The position numbers and the translations under genes were made by a program. A stretch of DNA of 8,098 nucleotides from Lentisphaerota bacterium (GTDB lineage Bacteria > Verrucomicrobiota > Kiritimatiellia > RFP12 > UBA1067), in NCBI GenBank assembly GCA_022839525.1, contig JALHET010000079.1, forward strand, positions 1 to 8,098, read 5' to 3'. The notes below the pieces were generated by a model. It made no database searches. It was not told where the DNA came from and saw only the letters and a list, made by a program, of their open reading frames with translations. Positions 1 to 5,087 of this stretch are shown here, piece after piece; the stretch's first letter is position 1; each line of letters opens with the position of its first letter.

Positions 1-623
1 CCAGCGCCCTACGCAAACGGCACGGCGACGCCGCCCTCACGCTCTGGAACCCCGGCTACAACGACCGCGTCGTCTGGCGTCGCGGTTCGCTACGCGCCTA
101 CAGACACTACATCCTAGACAACCCGCGCCGCTACTGCCTCAAGGAGGCGCACCCAGACTTGTTCCGCACCGTGACCGGTCTGCAACATGCCGCGTTGCCG
201 CCCGATCAGCGTTGGGACGGCTACGGCAACCTCTTTCTCTTAGACCGCCCCGAGAAGCTGGCGATCCGCGTCTCCCGCAAAGCCAGCGCAGACGAGATCG
301 CGGCCTTGCGCGAGCAGACACTGACGGAAGCCGCGCAAGGCACCGTCATCGTCTCGCCCTTCATCTCGCCCGGCGAACGCGAGATCGCCACCGCCATTCT
401 TGACGCCCCCGTCGGGGACGTCATCCTGCTGAAGCCCGACGGCTTCCCGCCGCTTTTCAAGCCGAACGGGCGCTATTTCGATCTATGCGTCCAAGGCCGT
501 CTTCTCATCTTATCCCGTTCTGTGGCCACCGTTTACGGTGGCGCGACGCCCCTCACCCGCGAGACCTGCCTCGCGCTGAACGCCGCCAGCGCTCACATTG
601 CGGAAGCAGACATCCCGGAATAG
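1..623 (+). CDS. Y1/RAYT-like transposase, 3' part, with unusual C-terminal domain (5' end outside window)
   Basis: The frame is open from base 3 to the TAA at 621-623, giving 206 visible residues with no start in view. The first ~45 residues look like the end of a Y1 (HUH) single-strand transposase domain of the REP-associated (RAYT) type. They include a GYNDRVVWR stretch and a helix with YILDNP, whose Tyr (codon 108-110) is the candidate nucleophile. The HUH histidines would lie upstream of the window. The remaining ~150 residues are not part of a minimal RAYT. They contain VIVSPFISPGEREI, VILLKPDGFPPLFKPNG and FDLCVQGRLLILS, an alternating strand/helix pattern that suggests a Rossmann-like, perhaps DprA/LOG-like fold. 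I recall similar tails on transposase-annotated proteins but cannot name the domain. RAYTs mobilise or maintain REP palindromes, and small palindromes lie just downstream. The transposase assignment is moderately sure; the role of the C-terminal domain is unknown. Confidence 0.6.
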   Translation, partial: SALRKRHGDAALTLWNPGYNDRVVWRRGSLRAYRHYILDNPRRYCLKEAHPDLFRTVTGLQHAALPPDQRWDGYGNLFLLDRPEKLAIRVSRKASADEIAALREQTLTEAAQGTVIVSPFISPGEREIATAILDAPVGDVILLKPDGFPPLFKPNGRYFDLCVQGRLLILSRSVATVYGGATPLTRETCLALNAASAHIAEADIPE

Positions 624-707
624 CGGTAAGGCGGAATTAAGAAGTAATGGGTAAGATGCAAGGGGTGAAGAATGCTCAACGCCGAAGTAGAAAAACTCCT
701 GCTCAAA

Positions 708-733
708 AGGCGGCTCGTGGGGACACTCGCCCT
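708..733. repeat. Imperfect palindrome, REP-like candidate
   Basis: Bases 712-731 can fold into a hairpin: GGC pairs with GCC, then a 2x2 mismatch, then GTG pairs with CAC around a GGGA loop. On the minus strand the unit begins GGAGGGCG and ends CCGCC. The first arm of the palindrome at 7626-7649 begins and ends the same way. It lies about 85 bp after the transposase-like gene. REP identity is inference; no second close copy is in the window. Confidence 0.3.
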
Positions 734-738
734 CCAAG

Positions 739-762
739 CTTCGCGTCTTCGCGCCTTCGCGT
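739..762. repeat. Three tandem 8-bp units (CTTCGCGT/C)
   Basis: CTTCGCGT (739-746), CTTCGCGC (747-754) and CTTCGCGT (755-762) stand head to tail. The spacer has no gene I can support. Similar CTTCGCG strings occur as dispersed intergenic repeats in other genomes, but I cannot test copy number here. Confidence 0.55.
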
Positions 763-793
763 GAAAAAGCCGAGCAGCGCTTTTACACTCGTC

Positions 794-819
794 ATTGCGA
801 GCCACGGTGTGGCCGCAAT
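794..819. repeat. Near-perfect inverted repeat ATTGCGAGCCAC / GTGGCCGCAAT
   Basis: The arms 794-805 and 809-819 are complementary apart from one missing base, around a GGT loop. The unit sits directly before the rpsG terminator and after the transposase-like gene. There is no long T run after either arm, so a terminator is less likely than a REP-type or other dispersed palindrome. Confidence 0.5.
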
Positions 820-852
820 AAAAAAAGCCATGCGGGCATCCGCATGGCTTTT
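819..852 (-). terminator. Rho-independent terminator of rpsL-rpsG
   Basis: A 13-bp perfect stem (823-835 with 840-852, centred on GCCATGCGG/CCGCATGGC) with a 4-base loop begins 21 bases past the rpsG stop. On the minus strand it leads into a T-rich run (TTTTTTATT). The A/T flanks on both sides might let it work in either direction, so it could also stop readthrough from the transposase-like gene. Confidence 0.9.
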
Positions 853-873
853 AAAAATCTCATGTGCAGCGTT

Positions 874-1344
874 TTACCACGCATAATGCGCGAAAGCCTT
901 GTTGGCCTGAGCCATCTTGTGCGTGTCGTCGCGCTTCTTGATCACGTTCCCCTGATTCCCGTACGCCTCGATCAGCTCAGCCGCCACCGCTTTCGGCATC
1001 GGCATGCCGCGGCGCGAGCTGGCGTACATCGTCATCCAACGGAGCGCCAGCGACAGCTGGCGCGCCGGGCGGATCTCGACCGGCACCGGATAGGTCGTGC
1101 CGCCCACGCGGCGGGATTTGACTTCCACTTTCGGCTTCATGTTCGCGATCGCGACGTCCAGCACCTCGAGCGGATCCTTGCCGGTCTTCTCCTTCAGCTC
1201 TTCGATCGCGCCGTACACGATGCGCTCGGCCGTGGTCTTCTTGCCGCTCTTCATCAGTGCGCGGATCACGCGGGCGACCAGCTCGCTGTTGAACTTCGGA
1301 TCAGCGGTCTGAACCCGCTTCACTGCTCTACGCCGTCTTGCCAT
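874..1344 (-). CDS. rpsG: 30S ribosomal protein S7
   Basis: This is a full-length 156-residue S7, the usual bacterial size. S7 binds the 3' major domain of 16S rRNA, starts assembly of the 30S head and lies near the E site. The N-terminus (MARRRRAVKR), the central segment TAERIVYGAIEEL and the block VGGTTYPVPVEIRP followed by ALRWM are clear family signatures. The C-terminus ends in HKMAQANKAFAHYAW. The ATG at 1342-1344 lies 3 bp after the rpsL stop, with a GGAG (1354-1357 on the complement) inside the end of rpsL, so the two are translationally close. A terminator follows directly instead of fusA, so the str operon is cut short here. Confidence 0.98.
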   Translation of the reverse strand: MARRRRAVKRVQTADPKFNSELVARVIRALMKSGKKTTAERIVYGAIEELKEKTGKDPLEVLDVAIANMKPKVEVKSRRVGGTTYPVPVEIRPARQLSLALRWMTMYASSRRGMPMPKAVAAELIEAYGNQGNVIKKRDDTHKMAQANKAFAHYAW

Positions 1345-1347
1345 GGC

Positions 1348-1731
1348 TTATTTCTCCGCCTTCTTCTGACGTTTCATGCCGTACTTCGAACGGCTGCGGT
1401 TGCGGCCCGCCACGCCCAAACTGTCGAGACAACCACGGACAATGTGATAACGGACACCGGGAAGGTCCTTCACGCGGCCGCCGCGCACCAGCACCACGCT
1501 GTGCTCCTGCAGATTGTGGCCCTCGCCCGGAATATACGCGGACACCTCATACCCCGTCGTCAGACGGACACGGGCAACCTTGCGCAACGCCGAATTCGGC
1601 TTCTTCGGCGTCTGCGTCTTCACAACAAGACAAACCCCGCGGCGCTGCGGACACCCCTTCAGCGCGGGCGACTTGCTTTTCTTACGCAACGGGCTTCTGC
1701 CCTTGCGCACTAACTGGTTGATCGTCGGCAT
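1348..1731 (-). CDS. rpsL: 30S ribosomal protein S12
   Basis: This is a complete 127-residue S12, part of the decoding centre. The PKKPNS loop (residues 42-47) and [12 protein letters not shown] (85-96) are intact. Lys43 and Lys88 match E. coli Lys42 and Lys87, whose replacement gives streptomycin resistance, so the protein has the drug-sensitive form at those sites. Asp89 matches the residue methylthiolated by RimO in E. coli. The segment CLVVKTQT before PKKPNS is closer to what I recall from Chlamydia (CLQVKTKT) than to the common CTRVYTTT, which supports a PVC-type host. GAAGGAA at 1741-1747 (complement) lies 9 bases before the ATG. It is the first gene of the rpsL-rpsG operon. Confidence 0.98.
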   Translation of the reverse strand: MPTINQLVRKGRSPLRKKSKSPALKGCPQRRGVCLVVKTQTPKKPNSALRKVARVRLTTGYEVSAYIPGEGHNLQEHSVVLVRGGRVKDLPGVRYHIVRGCLDSLGVAGRNRSRSKYGMKRQKKAEK

Positions 1732-1773
1732 CGGATTCGATTCCTTCTTAAATTGCGATAAATGGATTGTTAA

Positions 1774-1801
1774 AGTATCACAGACCGTGACGCGGGTGCA
1801 A
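1774..1801 (-). promoter_or_regulatory. Candidate promoter for rpsL-rpsG
   Basis: On the minus strand, TTGCAC (1801-1796), a 16-bp spacer and GATACT (1779-1774) form a plausible sigma70-type promoter. The -10 is preceded by TG one base earlier, which gives an extended -10. A start near 1767 would give a leader of about 36 bases containing the ribosome binding site. The match is partial. Confidence 0.35.
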
Positions 1802-1880
1802 GCGCGTTTTTAGAAAAGTTTCACGCCGCGCAAACGACCCCTTGGCAAAGGGAACGCGACAACCCCAGTCGCATTTACTT

Positions 1881-1925
1881 TGACAAGTGAGGCGCGAAAA
1901 AAAAATCTCGATTTGCCACTTGTCA
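1881..1925. repeat. 9-bp perfect inverted repeat, TGACAAGTG-N27-CACTTGTCA
   Basis: The arms are 1881-1889 and 1917-1925. The right arm contains the candidate -35 of the tRNA-Asp promoter (TTGTCA, 1920-1925). The spacing of about 36 bp centre to centre and the position in a divergent control region would suit a protein-binding site. It could also be chance; no factor can be named. Confidence 0.4.
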
Positions 1926-1948
1926 GGGTATGCCGTCTTTGTTACAGT
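1920..1948 (+). promoter_or_regulatory. Promoter of tRNA-Asp
   Basis: TTGTCA (1920-1925), an exact 17-bp spacer and TACAGT (1943-1948) fit a sigma70-type promoter at 5/6 and 4/6 matches. Transcription would start near 1955, about 10 bases before the tRNA, as expected for a short 5' leader removed by RNase P. Confidence 0.6.
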
Positions 1949-1964
1949 TTTGGAACTTTTTCGT

Positions 1965-2041
1965 GGGGTGGTGGCGCAATTGGTTAGCGCACCGGACTGT
2001 CGATCCGGTGGTCGCGGGTTCGAATCCCGTCCACCCCGCCA
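1965..2041 (+). tRNA. tRNA-Asp (anticodon GTC)
   Basis: The 77-base sequence folds as a full cloverleaf. The acceptor is GGGGTGG/CCACCCC, the D stem GCGC/GCGC, the anticodon stem CCGGA/TCCGG with loop CTGTCGA (anticodon 1999-2001), and the T arm has TTCGAAT in the loop. The discriminator base is G2038, as in other tRNA-Asp, and CCA is encoded (2039-2041). A promoter stands just upstream and a terminator just downstream, so it is a single-gene transcript. Confidence 0.97.
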
Positions 2042-2052
2042 TACGTTTTCGG

Positions 2053-2090
2053 AAACCGCCTGCCTGTCGAAGGTCGGCGGTTTTTCTTTT
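2053..2090 (+). terminator. Rho-independent terminator of tRNA-Asp
   Basis: AAACCGCC (2053-2060) pairs with GGCGGTTT (2076-2083), with a small inner GCC/GGT pairing. A TTTTTCTTTT run follows at 2081-2090. The opposite strand has only a short T run after the stem, so it would be a weak terminator for the gene ending at 2141. Confidence 0.85.
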
Positions 2091-2140
2091 CCTGAGGCTT
2101 ACCATGCCCAACGCGGAATGGCAAACTCGGAACAGCGGCC

Positions 2141-3571
2141 TTAGCCCAGCAGAAGGCGGATCACGTCGGCCGCCGTGTAGTCGGGTTTCTCCAGCGTGCA
2201 GAAACGCCCGACGTTGACGAAATCGTCGCCCAGCGTGACGATCCCCGGCTCCCGGGTTCCGTCAGGCAACACCTGCCCCAAGCCGATATTGGCAAAGAGC
2301 CCGCTGCAGATGCATTTGCGCCCGACCGTGTCTTCGGGCTTCCCGCCTTTGGCCAGATAGGCGTCTATGTTTTCCGCAGGGCACCGGTAGCCGACCGTGC
2401 CGTCCTCCTTGCGGTACGCCTCGCGCAGAAAGCCCAGTTCGCAGGTTCTGAGGCGTTCCGCATAAACCGACGCCTCTGAAAGCGTCCCTTCCAGTTGCGC
2501 GACCTTGAACGGGAAACCCGTCGGCGAAGCCAGCGGATCCGTAAAGGCTTTCCCTTTGCCGGTCAACGCCTTCCGGATCAGCGCCAGCCGGATCTCCGGC
2601 ATCAGCCCCGACTCCTCGCAGAGTGCGAAGGCCGTGCCGACTTGCACGCCTGCGGCGCCTGCGTCCAGCGCCCTCCGCACCCCTTCCGGCGAGCCGTACT
2701 CCCCGCCGAGCCAGAACGGCAACCCGACTTTGCGCATCGCCTCAAGATTGACAACATCCCTCGGCCCGTAGATCGGCTGCCCGTCCTCCGACAGGCGCTG
2801 CTGTCCGCGCGGCGGCGCGTTGTGCCCACCCGCCGTCGGCCCCTCGACGACAAACCCCTCGATGCTGCCGCCCGCTTTGCGCAGCAACATCGTGGCCAAG
2901 GTGTCCGAAGAGATGATCGGCAGGAAATCCGGGCGCCGCAACGGCGGCAGCGTCACCGGGGCTTCAATATAGGCCGCAGGATCGAACACGGCGTGGCACT
3001 CGGTGTCGGGCTGCGCGCCATGGACTTTGACCGGATAGGTCGCGGCCTGATGCTTCGCCAAAACATCCAGCACATGGGGCATCTCCACCGGAATGCCCGC
3101 GCCCACGATCACCACCGCCACACCCGCCAGCATCGCCCCGTACATGGAGGGCAAATGGGGCAGCTGGATTTTCTCGAGGTAGTTGATCCCCACCGGATTG
3201 GTGTGCCCCTCACGCGCCAGAAAGACCTCGACGTAATTCGACACGATGCACAACTCGTCGAGCCAACGGCTGTTTTTGACCGCATGTTTCTGAGACGGCT
3301 TGTAGGGCGCTTCCGGGGGCTTTCCCCCAGGGACAAACAGCGCGTCCAGAATACGCTGCGCCATCTGCGGGAAAGGGAAGTGCGCCAGCGCGCGGCGGAT
3401 CTCGCCGCCCAGATCGCCCTCCTGAAGCCGGCGGGCCAGAACCTGGTCCAGCCCGGTTCCCGAGACCACGCCGAGTTGGCCAAGCCGCGAGACCGCCTGC
3501 GCCAAACGCCAACTGGACACCCCCACACCCATGCCACCCTGAATGATTTTTGGTAACGCTATTTTCATCAT
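2141..3571 (-). CDS. Nitronate monooxygenase / PfaD-family FMN-dependent flavoprotein
   Basis: The 476-residue protein has the 2-nitropropane dioxygenase (NMO/FabK/PfaD) TIM-barrel features. These are PKIIQGGMGVGVS near the N-terminus (7-19), VVEGPTAGGHNAPP (241-254) with the His usually catalytic in nitronate monooxygenases (His250), WLGGEYGSPEGV (287-298) and GVQVGTAFALCEESG (308-322) for FMN phosphate binding. Members oxidise nitronates or reduce enoyl thioesters, and the substrate here cannot be told. It is about 120 residues longer than simple NMOs. The C-terminal part has four clustered cysteines (377, 397, 420, 422) that could bind a metal or Fe-S centre. Two ATGs stand at the start; AGAGGA (3584-3589, complement) is 12 bases before the first. 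PfaD usually sits with polyketide-type synthases, and none is seen here. It may be co-transcribed with the two genes upstream. Confidence 0.8.
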   Translation of the reverse strand: MMKIALPKIIQGGMGVGVSSWRLAQAVSRLGQLGVVSGTGLDQVLARRLQEGDLGGEIRRALAHFPFPQMAQRILDALFVPGGKPPEAPYKPSQKHAVKNSRWLDELCIVSNYVEVFLAREGHTNPVGINYLEKIQLPHLPSMYGAMLAGVAVVIVGAGIPVEMPHVLDVLAKHQAATYPVKVHGAQPDTECHAVFDPAAYIEAPVTLPPLRRPDFLPIISSDTLATMLLRKAGGSIEGFVVEGPTAGGHNAPPRGQQRLSEDGQPIYGPRDVVNLEAMRKVGLPFWLGGEYGSPEGVRRALDAGAAGVQVGTAFALCEESGLMPEIRLALIRKALTGKGKAFTDPLASPTGFPFKVAQLEGTLSEASVYAERLRTCELGFLREAYRKEDGTVGYRCPAENIDAYLAKGGKPEDTVGRKCICSGLFANIGLGQVLPDGTREPGIVTLGDDFVNVGRFCTLEKPDYTAADVIRLLLG

Positions 3572-3670
3572 ACGAACTGTCTATCCTCTTGTCACCGTTT
3601 GCGGATCACGCTTCACGGAACCTTCCTTGCCGCGAACCGCAACGGAACCTGCCCGCTGCCCGGGCCGCAC

Positions 3671-4120
3671 TCACTCCGCCGCATTGCCGGCCGGATTCTG
3701 CTCCATAATCATCCGGTAATATTTGATGAAACAGGCAATGACCTCATCCTTCGTGACCTCGGAAATCGGATACGTTTGAGGGCCGTCTTTGAACATGCTC
3801 TCATATTTGACAAAACGCTGGCCACGGTTCAAGCGCACTTCCGCCCGCGGCAAAATGCCGTTTTGCACAAAGTTCTTCATCACCCGGAAGGAGATCTCCT
3901 CCATCTCGCCCATACGCACACTCAAGGCAACCGAAGCCGGCGCGCGGCGCACCTGCGCGTCACGCCCGTGCTTGCTGTTCAGCTCCTCCGCGACCTCGCT
4001 CAGCGCCGGCATCGCCACCGCATCGAGGAAGGCCTCGAAACAAGCGTTCTCCTGCTCCGCACGCGTAGACCGGATTTTGCCGTCCAAAATGCCGCTCAAT
4101 TCGCTCCGCCAATCCGCCAT
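3671..4120 (-). CDS. Conserved-looking protein of unknown function
   Basis: I do not recognise a named family in this 149-residue protein. It has no signal peptide or membrane segment and looks soluble and mixed alpha/beta. Residues ~20-50 form a probable helix (FEAFLDAVAMPALSEVAEEL), then a strand-rich centre with SVALSVRMGEMEEISF, and a C-terminal helix VTKDEVIACFIKYYRMIM. I have an uncertain memory of similar short proteins in planctomycetes and verrucomicrobia. AGGGGA (4126-4131, complement) is 5 bases before the ATG and supports the start. It lies 65 bp after the SGNH hydrolase and 99 bp before the flavoprotein gene, all on one strand. The 99-bp gap contains two direct copies of ACGGAACCT (3615-3623, 3642-3650) and nothing else I can support. 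Confidence 0.75.
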   Translation of the reverse strand: MADWRSELSGILDGKIRSTRAEQENACFEAFLDAVAMPALSEVAEELNSKHGRDAQVRRAPASVALSVRMGEMEEISFRVMKNFVQNGILPRAEVRLNRGQRFVKYESMFKDGPQTYPISEVTKDEVIACFIKYYRMIMEQNPAGNAAE

Positions 4121-4151
4121 GACTTTCCCCTGTTCCCGTGGTGACCCTCGT

Positions 4152-4181
4152 ACTGTAGCACACCCGCACGCCAGGCCGCAA
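4152..4181 (-). promoter_or_regulatory. Candidate extended -10 promoter for the gene at 3671-4120
   Basis: On the minus strand TTGCGG (4181-4176), an 18-bp spacer and TGC-TACAGT (-10 at 4157-4152) give a -10 hexamer matching 4 of 6, with the TGn extension. The -35 is weak. If real, the unknown protein and flavoprotein could be expressed apart from the SGNH hydrolase. Confidence 0.3.
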
Positions 4182-4185
4182 CCGT

Positions 4186-4851
4186 TCAGCGCGCGACACG
4201 CGCCAACGCCACCCGCAGCGCGGGCAACAGGCGCAACGCCACCTGCTCGTTCCCCTCACGGCTCGGATGATCCGTCTCATCCCAATACGGCGGCAACCGG
4301 TTCGGCTTCACGTCCACCTGCATATTGGGCACGTAAAACGCGCCGTGCGCGTCACACACCGACCGTTCCATCTGCGCAATGCTCCGCGCCAGCCCGTAGC
4401 GTCCGGGATCAAACTCGACGCACAGCTCTTCCCAGAACTGCCTGTCGCCAAAACAACTCGCCACCACCACCTGCATGTTTTTGGCGCGCGCCCCGGCGAC
4501 CATCGCCTCCAGATCGGCCGCCATCTCCTCCACCGGTCGGTCGTTCCGCCAGAAATCATTCGCGCCGAGCGCGATCAGCACCACGTCAGGCGCGGGTTTC
4601 AACACATCGCGCTCGAAACGCGCCCGGCCGCCTATCAGCGTGTCCCCGCTGATCCCCGCATCAATCACCTTCACGTACGGCATGAAGCCCGCCAGCCAAT
4701 CGCTGTAGCGCCCGCCCGGACCGCCGCACGAGGTCAGGCTGTCCCCCAGGCACACCAGCACAGGACGGCGGTCGCGCACGCCCAAATAGACCACAACCGC
4801 GGCAAGGCATAGCCCCACCAGCGCCAGCGCCAACTTCACCGATCGTTTCAT
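4186..4851 (-). CDS. Membrane-anchored SGNH/GDSL-type hydrolase
   Basis: The 221-residue protein belongs to the SGNH hydrolase superfamily of esterases and deacylases. Residues 6-25 form a hydrophobic signal or anchor segment after MKRS, so the enzyme domain should lie outside the cytoplasmic membrane. Block I is VLVCLGDSLTS (nucleophile Ser38), block II is DAGISGDT, block III is LGANDFW (Asn98), and block V ends WDETDHPS with His195. The usual Asp three residues before the His is Glu192 here, with Asp at -4 and -1. The substrate is unknown; acyl or acetyl groups on lipids or glycans are typical. I chose ATG 4849-4851 because it directly precedes the signal segment. The frame stays open upstream to 5070 and has a TTG at 4980, but that part holds a cysteine-synthase relic. 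The ribosome site is weak (GAGAGTGAG). Confidence 0.85.
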   Translation of the reverse strand: MKRSVKLALALVGLCLAAVVVYLGVRDRRPVLVCLGDSLTSCGGPGGRYSDWLAGFMPYVKVIDAGISGDTLIGGRARFERDVLKPAPDVVLIALGANDFWRNDRPVEEMAADLEAMVAGARAKNMQVVVASCFGDRQFWEELCVEFDPGRYGLARSIAQMERSVCDAHGAFYVPNMQVDVKPNRLPPYWDETDHPSREGNEQVALRLLPALRVALARVAR

Positions 4852-4959
4852 CTCACTCTCGCTTTTTCCAAGAAATCCCCGTCCTTGTGCTGTCTTTGTA
4901 TCAAAAATCGCAGGCGAGAGAAAGCCAAACCGCCGACGAGTTGAACGGTCGGCACTCTG

Positions 4960-5040
4960 CGCTCTCGCCGCCGAAGCCAAAGCGATGCCCGCGTTACCGT
5001 TGGCGGGCTCTACGATCTCGGTTCCCGGTTTCAGCAGGAC
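4960..5040 (-). pseudogene. Short relic of a cysteine synthase (CysK-like) gene
   Basis: On the minus strand, 27 codons read VLL-KPGTEIVEPANGNAGIALA-SAARA. This lines up with the active-site region of cysteine synthases, as in E. coli CysK ([21 protein letters not shown], then a helix). The PLP-site motif TSGNTG has become ANGNAG. Nothing CysK-like is seen on either side. The frame has no ATG and runs from a stop at 5071-5073 straight into the SGNH hydrolase frame. I take it as a gene remnant left in the gap. The identification rests on pattern recognition of one highly conserved motif. Confidence 0.6.
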
Positions 5041-5051
5041 GCACGGGCGGC

Positions 5052-5081
5052 TTGCCCCCTCCCCCCGTGTTCAACTATACT
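5052..5081 (+). promoter_or_regulatory. Promoter of ispA, placed for a leaderless transcript
   Basis: TTGCCC (5052-5057), an 18-bp spacer and TATACT (5076-5081, 5 of 6 matches) make a good sigma70-type promoter. The ATG at 5088 begins seven bases after the -10, where transcription would normally start. No Shine-Dalgarno sequence precedes the ATG. Confidence 0.55.
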
Positions 5082-5087
5082 AAACAC

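Noticed and set aside
844..1713. 289-codon open frame on the plus strand
   Set aside because: It is fully antisense to rpsG and rpsL, is His/Arg/Ala-rich as GC-rich shadow frames are, and resembles nothing.
1836..1851. Small hairpin CCCTT-GGCA-AAGGG
   Set aside because: It is very short, lies upstream of both candidate promoters' start points, and has no T run, so no role can be supported.
1880..1908. TTGACA (1880-1885) as the tRNA promoter -35
   Set aside because: The -35 is perfect, but 17 bp on there is only AAATCT; the pair at 1920-1948 fits better and is at the right distance from the tRNA.
1965..2090. tRNA-Asp as an integration site for a mobile island
   Set aside because: No integrase gene and no repeat of the tRNA 3' end is seen in the window.
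2495..3556. 353-codon open frame on the plus strand
   Set aside because: It is antisense to the flavoprotein gene, whose motifs are clear; the plus-strand product is Arg/Gln/His-rich without domain features.
4852..4980. Longer SGNH hydrolase from TTG 4980
   Set aside because: It would put 43 residues, partly cysteine-synthase relic, before a clear signal segment; ATG 4851 gives a normal N-terminus.
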